64,000 nt of DNA from Phocaeicola plebeius DSM 17135 (GCF_000187895.1 NZ_DS990130.1:372001-436000), one strand, 5' to 3'. Shown: positions 15,817 to 25,623, counted from the stretch's first letter. Made by a program: numbers and translations. Notes: generated by a model not told the origin, from the letters alone.

Positions 15817-16866
15817 ATGAGAACGGTTTTGAAATGTTTGTCCGTTGGGATACTATTACTTTTCTTTTCCTGTAAAAATGAAGAGGCATTGCCGCTACTG
15901 AACCCGGAGAGTGAAATGTGTGAGATTCGTTTTTCTGGCTCGGCTTTTGATTTCCAATGGAACGGGAAAGCATTGGGAGTGAAAGATGCATGGGCATATC
16001 CCGTAGTGGAATTTGATGCGATAGAATCGGATACGACCAAACTACAGCTGACGATTTCATCCTTACTTCCGGATGACATTAAACTGGCGGTGGATGTAGT
16101 TCCTGGAGTGTCTGAAATTGTTTTTTCCGGAAAGTCTTCCGGAAAGCCTTATGATCTGGAGGTGGAAGGGTATTTCATGCCACAGGAAGAGGAGAAAAAA
16201 TTGTCCATCACCTGCCGGTATCAGATGAACGAATCTTGTATCGAACTGGACACGCCTTATGATTTTCATTTTGGAGAGGACTGTCTGTCGTTAATCGTTG
16301 GTGGTCCGGGAGAAGTGGAATGGAACGGACAGGTATGGGAAAAAACGGATTTGGTGAAAGATGTGCTGCGCAAAATGGGGCAGAGGGTGGCTCAACGTAC
16401 GGAGATGATGCGGGTGATATTTCATGCGGACGCTACGCTGGATGTGTTTGTGAGAGAAGTGGGAGAAGAGAACTTTGTGCAGATTGCTACGCTGCAATAT
16501 GATATTTCCAGTATGATACCGAACCGTATGAATTGGATTTTTACGCAGGAACAGTCTCGTTATGTGGAAACGGAACTGATTGGGGAGCCGCTGCCATGTT
16601 CAATTTTTTTCACCGATTTCTTTAATGACGGAAGAGACTTCCTGCCTATGTATTTTGCAAGGGGGGATAACTCCGGCTCATTGTATCTGAATATTGCCAG
16701 TCCGTATCGTCAAAGAGCTGTCTCGCGCTATATCAGATCTAAGGGAGCAGAAGGGCTTCCGGAGGAAGAGGTAGAAGAAATGGAACTATTTTTCCAGATT
16801 ATTCAGGAAGACGGTGCGTGGGAAGATAACACGTGGCTTTATTTGCTGCGTACCGAAAAGAGATAA
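15817..16866 (+). CDS. Hypothetical lipoprotein
   Basis: A 349-residue protein with a clear lipoprotein signal ending LLFFSC (Cys19), so it is membrane-anchored outside the cytoplasm. The sequence reads as repeated beta strands (CEIRFSGSAFDFQWNGKALG) and contains TKLQLTISSLLPDDIKLAV, reminiscent of Bacteroides lipoproteins with calycin-like or DUF49xx-type domains, but I cannot name the family with confidence. No catalytic motif is seen. It converges with the M20 peptidase gene. Confidence 0.7.
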   Translation: MRTVLKCLSVGILLLFFSCKNEEALPLLNPESEMCEIRFSGSAFDFQWNGKALGVKDAWAYPVVEFDAIESDTTKLQLTISSLLPDDIKLAVDVVPGVSEIVFSGKSSGKPYDLEVEGYFMPQEEEKKLSITCRYQMNESCIELDTPYDFHFGEDCLSLIVGGPGEVEWNGQVWEKTDLVKDVLRKMGQRVAQRTEMMRVIFHADATLDVFVREVGEENFVQIATLQYDISSMIPNRMNWIFTQEQSRYVETELIGEPLPCSIFFTDFFNDGRDFLPMYFARGDNSGSLYLNIASPYRQRAVSRYIRSKGAEGLPEEEVEEMELFFQIIQEDGAWEDNTWLYLLRTEKR

Positions 16867-16890
16867 GCATCGAAAGCATTAAGAATGAAA

Positions 16891-16935
16891 GCACTGTACA
16901 AGGAGTGAGTGTATCTGTTTCTCCTTGTGCAGTGC
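16891..16935. terminator. Hairpin between convergent genes
   Basis: 15-base arms GCACTGTACAAGGAG and CTCCTTGTGCAGTGC pair with one mismatch around a 15-base loop. There is no strong T-tract on either side, so it may be a factor-dependent or weak bidirectional terminator. Confidence 0.5.
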
Positions 16936-16961
16936 CCTTTAGGAATGTGCTTTGTGCAGTG

Positions 16962-18317
16962 TTATTTATATTGCTGGTGGAATTCCACTACGGCTTCTAT
17001 TCCTTTTCTGAAAATATCAAGTGAGAAATTCTCATTCGGGGAGTGGATGGCGTCACTTTCCAGTCCGAATCCCATCAGGATGGTTTTGATGCCCAGAATC
17101 TGTTCAAAATCGCTGATGATAGGAATACTTCCTCCACGACGTACGGCCAGTGGTTTCTTACCGAAGGCTTTTTCAAATCCTTTTTCTGCAGCTTGATAAG
17201 CCGGATGGTCAATCGGGCACACATAGCCTTCACCTCCATGCAGAGGAGTGACTTTCACTTGTACATAGTCGGGTGCCTGCTGAGTGAGGTAGTCTACAAA
17301 CAACTGGGAGATTTTTTCATGCTGTTGGTGAGGGACCAGACGGCTGGAAACCTTGGCATAGGCTTTAGAAGGCAATACAGTCTTGGAACCTTCGCCGGTA
17401 TATCCTCCCCAGATACCGCAGACATCAAATGACGGGCGGCAACTGTTGCGCTCCAGTGTGGAATAGCCTTTTTCGCCTTTCAGGGCTTTCACCCCGATGG
17501 CTTCCATGTATTTTTTCTCGTCGAACGGAATCTGGGCAATCATTTCGCGCTCGGCAGCCGGTACTTCTTCTACGTCATCGTAGAAATGAGGAATGGTAAT
17601 ACGTCCGTCCGCATCGATGACTTTTGAAAGTAAATCGCAAAGTACGTTGATAGGGTTGGCCACTGCACCACCGAAATGCCCGGAATGAAGGTCACGGTTC
17701 GGGCCAGTTACTTCAACTTCCCAGTAAGCCAGTCCTCTTAGTCCGGTAGTGAGAGACGGCAGGTCGGCTCCTAACATGCTGGTGTCGGACACTAAGATCA
17801 CATCGGCTTTCAACAGTTCCTTGTGTGCTTTTAGGAAAGCATTCAGGCTGGGTGAGCCAATTTCTTCTTCTCCTTCAAAAATGAATTTTACATTGTGACG
17901 GAGCAGTCCTTCACGTACGAGGTATTCAAATGCCTTGACTTGAATCATGGACTGTCCTTTATCATCGTCGGCACCGCGTGCCCAAATGCGACCGTCACGA
18001 ACTTCCGGTTCAAAAGGCTGGCTTTTCCATAATTCCAACGGCTCGGCCGGCATGACGTCATAATGCGCATAGACCAGTACGGTAGGAGCGTCGGGGCTGA
18101 CGCGCTTTTCGGCATAGACTAACGGATGTCCTTCTGAGGGCATGACCATTGCTTCATCGGCTCCTGCTTCGAGCAGTAGCTGACGCCAGCGTTCCGCACA
18201 GGCCAGCATGTCATCCTTATGCGCAGGAAGCGCACTGATGCTGGGTATGCGGATAAGGCTGAACAGTTCGTTCAGGAACCGTTCTTCATTTTCTTGGATG
18301 TATTGTTTGATTTCCAT
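16962..18317 (-). CDS. M20 family dipeptidase
   Basis: A 451-residue metallopeptidase of the carnosinase-like M20 group. Motifs: VLVYAHYDVMP (zinc His and Asp), IWARGADDDKGQSM (bridging Asp), FEGEEEIGSPSL (catalytic Glu pair), VSDTSML, the lid motif DLHSGHFGG, and a C-terminal zinc His in ESDAIHSPNENF. No signal peptide, so it is cytosolic. It likely hydrolyses dipeptides. It is the last gene of the lemA-TPM-aroC-peptidase run, 11 bases after aroC. Confidence 0.92.
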   Translation of the reverse strand: MEIKQYIQENEERFLNELFSLIRIPSISALPAHKDDMLACAERWRQLLLEAGADEAMVMPSEGHPLVYAEKRVSPDAPTVLVYAHYDVMPAEPLELWKSQPFEPEVRDGRIWARGADDDKGQSMIQVKAFEYLVREGLLRHNVKFIFEGEEEIGSPSLNAFLKAHKELLKADVILVSDTSMLGADLPSLTTGLRGLAYWEVEVTGPNRDLHSGHFGGAVANPINVLCDLLSKVIDADGRITIPHFYDDVEEVPAAEREMIAQIPFDEKKYMEAIGVKALKGEKGYSTLERNSCRPSFDVCGIWGGYTGEGSKTVLPSKAYAKVSSRLVPHQQHEKISQLFVDYLTQQAPDYVQVKVTPLHGGEGYVCPIDHPAYQAAEKGFEKAFGKKPLAVRRGGSIPIISDFEQILGIKTILMGFGLESDAIHSPNENFSLDIFRKGIEAVVEFHQQYK

Positions 18318-18328
18318 GGTAGTTTTAT

Positions 18329-19408
18329 TTATAAGTGCGTAGTTTTATTGAGCAGATAATAATCGAGTATTGTCATGGCTGCCATAGCTTCCACAATGGG
18401 GACTGCACGGGGTAATACGCAAGGGTCGTGACGTCCACGGGCTTTCAGAATGGTTTCGTTGCCATGGATGTCGACTGTAGGCTGTTCCATCAATACCGTA
18501 GCTACCGGCTTGAAGGCTACGCGGAAATAAATATCCTGTCCGTTGCTGATACCTCCCTGAATACCTCCCGAGCGGTTGGTGCGGAAGGCTATTTTGTCTT
18601 CGTCACGATAGAATATATCGTTTTGCTGGCTGCCTTTCATCTCCATGTGACTGAAACCTTGTCCGTATTCAAAGCCTTTGACAGCGTTGATGCTCAGCAT
18701 GGCATTACCCAAGGCGGCATGAAGCTTGCCGAAAACCGGTTGTCCCAATCCGATAGGGCATCCTTGTATGACACAGCTGATAACACCACCGATGGTGTCG
18801 CCTTCTCCTTTTGTCTGGTAAATGTAGTCAGCCATCTGCTTGGCAAGTTCCTGATCCGGACAGCGTACCGGATTGTTTTCGATGGTACTCAAATCGTATG
18901 CAGTATAGTCTTTATCTAACTTGAATTCTCCTACCTGCGAAGTGAAAGCCGTGATGCGAACGCCGAGCTGTCGCAATGCCAGTTTAGCGAGGGCACCGGC
19001 CACTACACGGGCAATAGTTTCACGGGCTGAAGAACGTCCGCCTCCCCGGTGGTCGCGTATACCGTATTTTTGTGTATAGGTAAAGTCGGCATGAGAAGGA
19101 CGGAATACGTCTTTCATGTTGTCATAATCGTTGGAGTGCTGGTTGGTATTCCATACCACAAATCCGATGGAACATCCGGTAGATACTCCTTCATATATTC
19201 CGGAAAGAAATTCTACCTGGTCGGCTTCTTTTCGTGCTGTGGTAATGGCCGATTGACCGGGACGACGCCGGTCCAGTTCTTGTTGAATAAAATCCATGTC
19301 GATGGCGATACCTGCCGGAAATCCGTCGATAACTCCGCCTATAGCTTTTCCGTGTGATTCACCGAAACTGGTGAGACGGAAGATATTTCCAAAAGTGTTA
19401 TTGTACAT
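18329..19408 (-). CDS. aroC: Chorismate synthase
   Basis: A 359-residue enzyme that converts 5-enolpyruvylshikimate 3-phosphate to chorismate using reduced FMN, the last step of the shikimate pathway. The start is ATG at 19408 ([20 protein letters not shown]); a longer frame to 19588 only reads the complement of the glycine-rich end of the upstream gene. Family signatures [24 protein letters not shown] and the [10 protein letters not shown] region are intact. It lies 25 bases after the TPM gene and 11 before the M20 peptidase, so it is probably co-transcribed with both. Confidence 0.97.
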   Translation of the reverse strand: MYNNTFGNIFRLTSFGESHGKAIGGVIDGFPAGIAIDMDFIQQELDRRRPGQSAITTARKEADQVEFLSGIYEGVSTGCSIGFVVWNTNQHSNDYDNMKDVFRPSHADFTYTQKYGIRDHRGGGRSSARETIARVVAGALAKLALRQLGVRITAFTSQVGEFKLDKDYTAYDLSTIENNPVRCPDQELAKQMADYIYQTKGEGDTIGGVISCVIQGCPIGLGQPVFGKLHAALGNAMLSINAVKGFEYGQGFSHMEMKGSQQNDIFYRDEDKIAFRTNRSGGIQGGISNGQDIYFRVAFKPVATVLMEQPTVDIHGNETILKARGRHDPCVLPRAVPIVEAMAAMTILDYYLLNKTTHL

Positions 19409-19433
19409 TGTTGTATAGTATAATTGATTGTGA

Positions 19434-20354
19434 TTAGAATCTGCTTCCGGCGCCACCGCCTCCGAAGCTTCCTCCTCCAAAACTGCCGCCGCTGAAGCCG
19501 CCTCCGCCTCTTCCGAAACCACCTCCAAAGAACGGACCTCCAAGGAAGGGACCTCCGTTACCTCCCCGGTGATGAAAATCGTCATCATCTATTTTTCGGT
19601 GAATGTGACGTACATGTCCGCAGTTGCTGCACAGATAGGTAATTTCTTCGGTACGTACGCTGCCTATGCGTGAAATGGTACGAACCGAAACCTGTTGCAG
19701 GGTATGCTTATGGCAATTCGGACATTTATTTCGTTGGCGTGCAGAATACCATAATAAGGCAGGTACAAGGATAAAGCAGCATCCCAGGATGATGAAAATC
19801 AGCAGTCCGTCTGATTCACCTTCGGGAGGAGTGGGAGCCCCGGAACTTTTATCCAGTACTTGTCGTACGGCCTGAATACCGGCTACCATACCGGAATCCC
19901 AGTCACCTTTACTTAAATAAGGATTCATGTAACGGGTTTGGATGCGTTTGCAGATGGCATCGGGAAGAATACCTTCCAGCCCATACCCAGTAGCAAATTG
20001 GATACATCTTTCTTCTGTGACCAGCAGAATGACTAGTCCGTTGTCTTTTCCTTTTTGGCCTACTCCGTTTTTCTCTCCCAGTTGGTAGGCAAAGTCAAAG
20101 CAGTCATTGCCTTCTATCTTTCGTACGGCTACGACTACGGTCTGGATACCGGTTTTCTGTTCCAAAGCAAAGAGGGTAGTATCCATTGCGGTTACAGCGG
20201 CAGCACTAAGAATCCCGTCAGGATTGCTGACATACCGTGTCCGGTCTTGCAGGTGTACCATGGGAATCTCTTCTACCTTGTATCCTTCAGCTCGTAAAGT
20301 GCTGAAGACAGTTGTCAGTAAAAAGAGTATCCCGAATAAAGATATTCGTTTCAT
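19434..20354 (-). CDS. TPM-domain membrane protein (YgcG-like)
   Basis: A 306-residue protein with signal peptide (ends near TLRAEG). A TPM domain spans about residues 35-165 ([56 protein letters not shown]). Then come a transmembrane helix (about 185-205), a zinc-ribbon-like [11 protein letters not shown] and YLCSNCGH pair, and a glycine-serine-rich tail typical of YgcG proteins. TPM proteins pair with LemA in many bacteria; functions in membrane-protein quality control or photosystem repair are known only elsewhere. Here lemA lies 15 bases upstream. Confidence 0.9.
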   Translation of the reverse strand: MKRISLFGILFLLTTVFSTLRAEGYKVEEIPMVHLQDRTRYVSNPDGILSAAAVTAMDTTLFALEQKTGIQTVVVAVRKIEGNDCFDFAYQLGEKNGVGQKGKDNGLVILLVTEERCIQFATGYGLEGILPDAICKRIQTRYMNPYLSKGDWDSGMVAGIQAVRQVLDKSSGAPTPPEGESDGLLIFIILGCCFILVPALLWYSARQRNKCPNCHKHTLQQVSVRTISRIGSVRTEEITYLCSNCGHVRHIHRKIDDDDFHHRGGNGGPFLGGPFFGGGFGRGGGGFSGGSFGGGSFGGGGAGSRF

Positions 20355-20369
20355 TGTGAAGAGGGTGGG

Positions 20370-20951
20370 TTAGAACTTCACTTCAGGTGCCTTTTCACTG
20401 CCTTCTTCAGCTTCGAAATAAGGACGCTTTTCAAAACCGAACATGCTTGCGACGATATTTTTCGGGAAACGGCGAATGTTGGTATTGTATTCGCGTGCAG
20501 TTTCGTTGAATTTACGACGTTCTACGCTGATACGGTTCTCAGTTCCTTCCAACTGTGCCTGCAGTTCCTTAAAGTTTTCATTGGCTTTCAGTTCCGGATA
20601 GTTTTCCGTCACAGCTAGCAGTCGGCTCAATGCACTGCCCACAGCTCCTTGTGCTTTCTGATAAGCTTCAATTTTTTCAGGAGTCAGGTCTTCGATGTCG
20701 ATGGTCATCTGAGTAGCTTTTGCTCTGGCAGATACCACTGCATCGAATGTTTCTTTTTCGTGTGCAGCATATCCCTTGACGGTGTTGACCAGATTAGGAA
20801 TCAGGTCTGAGCGTCTCTGATATTGGTTTTCTACGTTGCTCCATGCAGTGCCTACGGTTTCTTCTTGAGTGACTAAAGAATTATACGAACTGACGCAGTA
20901 AATCACAAGAACAGCTACTACTGCGATAACAATAATCCATGTTTTTTTCAT
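20370..20951 (-). CDS. lemA: LemA family protein
   Basis: A 193-residue protein with one N-terminal transmembrane helix (about 5-22) and the LemA helical bundle: YNSLVTQEETVGTAWSNVEN, QRRSDLIPNLVNTVKGYAAH and RRKFNETAREYNTNIRRFPK. LemA proteins have an outside-facing domain and unknown biochemical activity. Its pairing with a TPM gene is a widely conserved arrangement. It is the first gene of a four-gene run on the minus strand. Confidence 0.93.
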   Translation of the reverse strand: MKKTWIIVIAVVAVLVIYCVSSYNSLVTQEETVGTAWSNVENQYQRRSDLIPNLVNTVKGYAAHEKETFDAVVSARAKATQMTIDIEDLTPEKIEAYQKAQGAVGSALSRLLAVTENYPELKANENFKELQAQLEGTENRISVERRKFNETAREYNTNIRRFPKNIVASMFGFEKRPYFEAEEGSEKAPEVKF

Positions 20952-20986
20952 ACGTGTTATTTATGTTTTATGATTAGTTTCAATGG

Positions 20987-20994
20987 CAAACATA
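20987..20994 (-). promoter_or_regulatory. -7 promoter element of the lemA operon
   Basis: Minus-strand TATGTTTG fits TAnnTTTG, 36 bases upstream of the lemA start. It lies back to back with the lepA promoter. Confidence 0.45.
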
Positions 20995-21016
20995 CATAAA
21001 AATCTCATTTTTTGCG

Positions 21017-21024
21017 TATCTTTG
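21017..21024 (+). promoter_or_regulatory. -7 promoter element of lepA
   Basis: TATCTTTG is a full match to TAnnTTTG, 32 bases upstream of the lepA start. Confidence 0.5.
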
Positions 21025-21056
21025 CCCAATAATTTTGATAAGTTGTAATATTATAT

Positions 21057-22838
21057 ATGAAGAATATCCGAAATTTTTGCATCATTGCACACATTGACCA
21101 CGGTAAGTCTACACTGGCTGACCGCTTGCTGGAATATACGCAGACAATTAAGGTCACAGAGGGACAGATGTTGGACGATATGGACCTGGAACGTGAACGT
21201 GGAATCACAATCAAGAGCCATGCCATTCAGATGGAGTATACTTATAAAGGTGAAAAATACATTCTGAACTTAATAGACACTCCGGGACATGTGGACTTTT
21301 CATATGAAGTGTCTCGTTCCATTGCAGCTTGTGAAGGAGCATTGTTAGTTGTCGACGCATCTCAAGGTGTGCAGGCGCAGACTATCTCGAACTTGTACAT
21401 GGCTTTGGAACATGATCTGGAAATTATTCCGGTGATGAACAAGTGCGACATGGCTAGTGCGATGCCGGAAGAGGTGGAAGATGAAATTATCGATTTGTTG
21501 GGTTGCAAGCGTGAAGATATTATTCGTGCATCGGGAAAAACTGGTATGGGTGTGGAGGATATTCTTCAGGCGGTAGTAGAACGTATCCCTGCTCCAGTCG
21601 GTGATGAGAATGCACCGCTGCAGGCTTTGATTTTCGATTCTGTCTTCAATTCATTCCGTGGTATCATTGCATATTTTAAGGTTGTTAACGGAGTGATTCG
21701 TACAGGCGATAAAGTGAAATTCTTCAATACAGGAAAAGAATACGATGCCGACGAAGTTGGTGTATTGAAAATGGATATGGTTCCTCGAAAAGAGTTGCGT
21801 ACGGGAGATGTAGGATACATTATTTCCGGTATCAAGACTTCTAAAGAGGTGAAGGTAGGAGATACCATTACACATATCAGTCGTCCGTGTGATAAGGCAA
21901 TTGATGGATTTGAGGAAGTAAAACCGATGGTCTTTGCCGGAGTTTACCCGATTGAGGCGGAAGATTACGAGAATCTGCGTGCTTCTTTGGAGAAACTTCA
22001 GTTGAACGATGCCTCTCTGACCTTCCAGCCGGAATCTTCTTTAGCACTGGGCTTTGGATTCCGCTGCGGCTTCTTGGGACTGCTTCACATGGAAATTGTA
22101 CAGGAACGACTGGACCGTGAGTTTGATATGAATGTGATTACCACTGTTCCTAACGTATCGTATATGATTTACGATAAGCAGGGAGGAGTGCAGGAAGTAC
22201 ATAACCCGGGAGGAATGCCCGACCCAACGTTGATTGATCATATTGAAGAACCTTATATTGATGCTTCCATTATTACGGCAACAGATTATATCGGTCCGAT
22301 TATGACGTTGTGTCTGGGTAAGCGTGGAGAACTGGTGAAACAGGATTATATCTCTGGTAATCGTGTGGAATTGCATTACAAGATGCCTTTGGGTGAGATT
22401 GTGATAGATTTCTATGATAAGTTGAAAAGTATTTCCAAGGGATATGCTTCTTTTGACTATCATCAGTCAGGTTTCCGCCCTTCTAAGTTGGTGAAGCTGG
22501 ATATTCTGTTGAACGGAGAATCGGTTGATGCCTTGTCTACGTTGACCCATTTTGATAATGCGTATGATTTAGGACGTCGGATGTGCGAAAAACTGAAGGA
22601 ATTGATACCTCGTCAGCAGTTTGAGATTGCGATTCAGGCGGCTATCGGTGCAAAAATCATTGCGCGTGAAACCATCAAGGCAGTTCGTAAGGATGTGACG
22701 GCTAAATGTTATGGAGGTGACGTAAGCCGTAAGCGTAAGCTTTTGGAAAAGCAGAAAAAAGGAAAAAAACGTATGAAGCAAATTGGTACGGTAGAAGTTC
22801 CTCAGAAGGCATTTTTAGCGGTTCTTAAGCTTGATTAA
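21057..22838 (+). CDS. lepA: Elongation factor 4 (LepA), ribosomal GTPase
   Basis: A 593-residue translation GTPase of full family length. G1 [17 protein letters not shown]2 region [13 protein letters not shown]3 DTPGHVDF, G4 NKCD and G5 SGKTG are all present. EF-G-like domains II, III and V follow, then the LepA-specific C-terminal domain ([20 protein letters not shown]). LepA acts on stalled or assembling ribosomes. It is a single-gene unit with its own promoter and a strong terminator. Confidence 0.98.
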   Translation: MKNIRNFCIIAHIDHGKSTLADRLLEYTQTIKVTEGQMLDDMDLERERGITIKSHAIQMEYTYKGEKYILNLIDTPGHVDFSYEVSRSIAACEGALLVVDASQGVQAQTISNLYMALEHDLEIIPVMNKCDMASAMPEEVEDEIIDLLGCKREDIIRASGKTGMGVEDILQAVVERIPAPVGDENAPLQALIFDSVFNSFRGIIAYFKVVNGVIRTGDKVKFFNTGKEYDADEVGVLKMDMVPRKELRTGDVGYIISGIKTSKEVKVGDTITHISRPCDKAIDGFEEVKPMVFAGVYPIEAEDYENLRASLEKLQLNDASLTFQPESSLALGFGFRCGFLGLLHMEIVQERLDREFDMNVITTVPNVSYMIYDKQGGVQEVHNPGGMPDPTLIDHIEEPYIDASIITATDYIGPIMTLCLGKRGELVKQDYISGNRVELHYKMPLGEIVIDFYDKLKSISKGYASFDYHQSGFRPSKLVKLDILLNGESVDALSTLTHFDNAYDLGRRMCEKLKELIPRQQFEIAIQAAIGAKIIARETIKAVRKDVTAKCYGGDVSRKRKLLEKQKKGKKRMKQIGTVEVPQKAFLAVLKLD

Positions 22839-22852
22839 GCTTTTAAGATAGT

Positions 22853-22899
22853 AAAAAAGGCGTCAAAAAGACAAAAAATCTCTTTTTGACGCCTTTTTT
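22853..22899 (+). terminator. Intrinsic terminator of lepA
   Basis: A 19-bp stem: left arm ends GGCGTCAAAAAGA, 9-base loop, right arm begins TCTTTTTGACGCC and ends in a T run. Confidence 0.9.
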
Positions 22900-22968
22900 A
22901 TATCTTTCAAATTGTGATTGATGGCAATTTTTTTATGTAAAAATGTTGTTTAATTAGACAAAAATATA

Positions 22969-22976
22969 TACTTTTG
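22969..22976 (+). promoter_or_regulatory. -7 promoter element of sigma-factor gene
   Basis: TACTTTTG fits TAnnTTTG, with TTG at 22946-22948 as -33 element and 20 bases between. It implies a long leader of about 140 bases before the start codon. Confidence 0.55.
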
Positions 22977-23072
22977 TTATGTAAATGAAATTTTAAAGAC
23001 TAAGGAGCTTGCAAATTCTTTGAAAGTGTGACAATTTTTCATTTTGAGATTATAAAAATATGTATTAACTCT

Positions 23073-23104
23073 CTTGCTTATCTCTATGTATGGGGATAAG
23101 CAAG
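23073..23104 (+). promoter_or_regulatory. Leader hairpin just upstream of sigma-factor start
   Basis: Perfect 10-bp arms CTTGCTTATC and GATAAGCAAG with a 12-base loop end 18 bases before the start codon. The position suggests translational control or an operator. Confidence 0.5.
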
Positions 23105-23122
23105 ATTTAAAAAAATTTCAAA

Positions 23123-23725
23123 ATGGGTAAAATCCGTTTGACTGATAGGCCTAAATTCGCCTATCGTAATGAGGAGTCCGATAGTGAAGAGTATATTCTT
23201 TATCATAGATGCTCATTGATGGTAGAGAAGTATATTAAGATGCATGTTCATAATATAGAGGATGTGTATAATCTACGTCAGGAAGTATTGTTGAAAGTAT
23301 TGGAGGGATTGGATAAATCATATTATGAGCAAGGGCATTTCTTTCAATGGGTAATGACGATAGCTGTTAATATGGTAAATGATTACTATCGGAGAAAAAA
23401 GAATGCTCCTGTACTAGTTGCTCTTGAAGATAATGTAGCACAGGTGTTTGTGTCGGAAAAGACTTTTTATAGAAAGGAGAAGCAATTATTGAAATGTGAA
23501 CGTATATATATAGAAATAATGAATATACTTCAATCGTTTACTCCTTTTGAAAGAGAGTTGATAGAGGATCTTTTTTTTCATAACTTAAGTTTTAGAAAAG
23601 CGGCTGAAAAGAGGAATATCAGTAAATCGACTTGTTTCAAACTTTGCAAGAAGCTGTTAGAGAAGCTTCAGAGACTATTGAAAGAAAGAGGAATTGATAT
23701 AACTTTTTTAAAGGACGATGAATAA
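23123..23725 (+). CDS. ECF-type RNA polymerase sigma factor
   Basis: A 200-residue protein. Region 2 (about residues 25-95) includes NIEDVYNLRQEVLLKVLEGL and QWVMTIAVNMVNDYYRRKKN, which fit the -10-binding and core-binding parts of sigma-70 factors. Region 4 (about 130-190) has FTPFERELIEDLFFHNLSFR followed by the helix-turn-helix KAAEKRNISKSTCFKLCKKL. No anti-sigma or FecR gene is adjacent, unlike many Bacteroides ECF factors that serve TonB-dependent transporters. Its regulon is unknown. It has its own promoter, a structured leader and a terminator. Confidence 0.85.
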   Translation: MGKIRLTDRPKFAYRNEESDSEEYILYHRCSLMVEKYIKMHVHNIEDVYNLRQEVLLKVLEGLDKSYYEQGHFFQWVMTIAVNMVNDYYRRKKNAPVLVALEDNVAQVFVSEKTFYRKEKQLLKCERIYIEIMNILQSFTPFERELIEDLFFHNLSFRKAAEKRNISKSTCFKLCKKLLEKLQRLLKERGIDITFLKDDE

Positions 23726-23729
23726 TTAG

Positions 23730-23770
23730 AAAAAGGCATTCGAATGAAGTTTGCATTTGAATGCCTTTTT
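23730..23770 (+). terminator. Intrinsic terminator after sigma-factor gene
   Basis: A 17-bp stem with one mismatch (AAAAAGGCATTCGAATG and CATTTGAATGCCTTTTT), a 7-base loop and a T-rich tail. Confidence 0.85.
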
Positions 23771-23783
23771 CTTTTTTATTTCT

Positions 23784-23812
23784 TTTGAAATTCGACTTTT
23801 TTTGTACTTTTG
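23784..23812 (+). promoter_or_regulatory. Promoter of threonine ammonia-lyase gene
   Basis: -7 element TACTTTTG at 23805-23812 and TTTG at 23784-23787, spacing 17. The start codon is 28 bases downstream. Confidence 0.5.
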
Positions 23813-23840
23813 CGCGGAAAAATAATAAGAATCTATCTTT

Positions 23841-25037
23841 ATGTTAACGTTGGATTGTATTTATAGGGCGTCATTTGCCTTGAAAAATGTGATAAGAAGA
23901 ACGGATTTGATATATGCTCCTCAGATAAACAATGAGAGTCAGATCTATTTGAAACCGGAAAATCTGCAGTATACAGGTTCATTTAAATTGCGTGGTGCGT
24001 GTTATAAAATTTCCTGCCTGACAGAGGAGGAAAAGTCTCGTGGAGTAATTGCTTGTTCTGCAGGGAATCATGCACAAGGGGTTGCGCTTGGTGCAACGAA
24101 ACATGGTATAAAATCGTTGATTTGTCTTCCGGAAGGTGCTCCTATTTCTAAAGTGGAAGCTACTAAGCGTTATGGAGCCGATGTTTGTCTGGTTCCGGGA
24201 GTATATGATGATGCTTATCAAAAAGCCTTGCAGTTAAAGGAAGAAAAAGGTTATACGTTTATTCATCCTTTTGATGATGAATACGTTATTGCAGGGCAGG
24301 GTACAATTGGATTGGAATTGTTAAATCAGCTTCCAGATGTGGAAGTCGTGATAGTGCCTATTGGTGGAGGAGGACTTATATCTGGTGTGGCTTATGCGTT
24401 GAAATCTTTAAAGCCTGATGTAAAGGTGTATGGTGTGCAGGCGCAGGGTGCTCCGAGTATGTTGCGGTCTATTGAACATGAACGTCGCGAATGTTTATCT
24501 TCAGTGTCTACGATTGCAGATGGTATTGCAGTAAAGGAACCGGGAGAGCATACATTTGATTTGTGCAGTAAGTATGTGGATGGTATTGTGACTGTAACAG
24601 AAGATGAAATCTGTGCCGCTATTTTAGCATTGATGGAACAGCAGAAACTTATTGCTGAAGGGGCTGGGGCTGTGGCGGTAGCGGCTGCTATGTTCAATAA
24701 GGTTCCGGTGACAGGAAAGAAAACAATCTGCGTAGTGTCGGGAGGAAATATTGATGTGACTATCTTGAGTCGTGTGATTGGACGTGGGTTGGATATGTCC
24801 GGCCGCTCTTATACTGTAACGCTTGATTTGCATGATAAACCTGGAGAACTGATGGGAGTGGCTACTATTGTGGCTCGTTTGGGGGGAAATATTATTTCCG
24901 TACTTCATGAGCGAAATAATAATAATAGTAATGTGACTGCCTGTTTCCTAAGGCTTGTAATGGAAACTCGTAACGCAGAGCATATTTCACTTATTCGTAA
25001 TGCACTGTTAGAGGCTGGATATACAATTGTGAATTAA
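23841..25037 (+). CDS. ilvA: Threonine ammonia-lyase (threonine dehydratase) with ACT domain
   Basis: A 398-residue PLP enzyme converting threonine to 2-oxobutanoate and ammonia. The PLP lysine lies in LQYTGSFKLRGA; SAGNHAQGVALGA, the glycine loop PIGGGGLISGVAYAL and VVSGGNIDVTILSR follow. The C-terminal about 75 residues (YTVTLDLHDKPGELMGVATI) are a single ACT domain. The length and single ACT domain fit the shorter, catabolic-like type common in Bacteroides; it may still serve isoleucine synthesis. It has its own promoter and is monocistronic. Confidence 0.93.
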   Translation: MLTLDCIYRASFALKNVIRRTDLIYAPQINNESQIYLKPENLQYTGSFKLRGACYKISCLTEEEKSRGVIACSAGNHAQGVALGATKHGIKSLICLPEGAPISKVEATKRYGADVCLVPGVYDDAYQKALQLKEEKGYTFIHPFDDEYVIAGQGTIGLELLNQLPDVEVVIVPIGGGGLISGVAYALKSLKPDVKVYGVQAQGAPSMLRSIEHERRECLSSVSTIADGIAVKEPGEHTFDLCSKYVDGIVTVTEDEICAAILALMEQQKLIAEGAGAVAVAAAMFNKVPVTGKKTICVVSGGNIDVTILSRVIGRGLDMSGRSYTVTLDLHDKPGELMGVATIVARLGGNIISVLHERNNNNSNVTACFLRLVMETRNAEHISLIRNALLEAGYTIVN

Positions 25038-25142
25038 GTTAGAGGAGTAGTAATTTGCCGGATTTCTGAACAGGTCTTGGTGAATTTAATTTTTTTAAGC
25101 AGATTTTCCTCGTTAACGTTACCAACAATACAATATTTATCG

Positions 25143-25171
25143 TACATTTGCCACACATTTGTAATGTGTGG
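25143..25171 (+). promoter_or_regulatory. Promoter and palindrome in front of rseC-rnf operon
   Basis: -7 element TACATTTG at 25143-25150 (full TAnnTTTG match). It is followed at once by a perfect palindrome CCACACATT-tgt-AATGTGTGG at 25151-25171, ending 9 bases before the rseC start. The predicted start of transcription falls inside the palindrome, so it could be an operator or a 5-prime leader hairpin. Confidence 0.6.
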
Positions 25172-25180
25172 TTTGCAAAA

Positions 25181-25606
25181 ATGACTGATAAAATAAAACA
25201 TCTAGGTATTGTGGAAAGCATTAACGGTTCTTACTTGAAGGTGAGGATTGTACAGACGTCGGCTTGTTCTGCGTGCAGTATAAAAGGGCATTGCAGTGCA
25301 GCTGAATCGAAGGAGAAACTGATAGATGTATACAATAAGTCTGGTCTCGCCTGTCAGGTCGGGAGCCAAGTCATGATAAGCGGAGCGACATCCCTGGGAA
25401 TGAAAGCTGTAATGTGGGCTTTTGTTTTTCCTTTTGTGGTGTTGCTCGTTTCGCTTTTTATCACTATGTATTTTACGGGAGGGGATGAGGCCGTTTCTTC
25501 TATTGCTTCTTTATGTATGCTTATACCTTATTATCTGATACTTTTCTTTTGCCGGGAGAAATTCAGACGTACTTTTGTGTTTGTTTTGGAATCAATTAAT
25601 AATTAA
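25181..25606 (+). CDS. rseC: RseC/MucC-family protein, first gene of the rnf operon
   Basis: A 141-residue membrane protein; ATG 25181 is chosen because an earlier in-frame ATG (25148) lies in the promoter palindrome. The N-terminal domain has the Cys motif CSACSIKGHCSA that may bind a metal or cluster, then two transmembrane helices at about 75-95 and 103-120. RseC-like proteins accompany rnf operons and have been linked to reduction of SoxR or to Rnf assembly. It lies 17 bases before rnfB. Confidence 0.88.
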   Translation: MTDKIKHLGIVESINGSYLKVRIVQTSACSACSIKGHCSAAESKEKLIDVYNKSGLACQVGSQVMISGATSLGMKAVMWAFVFPFVVLLVSLFITMYFTGGDEAVSSIASLCMLIPYYLILFFCREKFRRTFVFVLESINN

Positions 25607-25623
25607 TAAACTAACTTTATATT

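Noticed and set aside
19409-19588. N-terminal extension of chorismate synthase by 60 residues
   Set aside because: The extension is Ala/Glu/Ser-rich sequence read from the strand of the glycine-rich tail of the TPM gene; normal family length and motifs start at ATG 19408.
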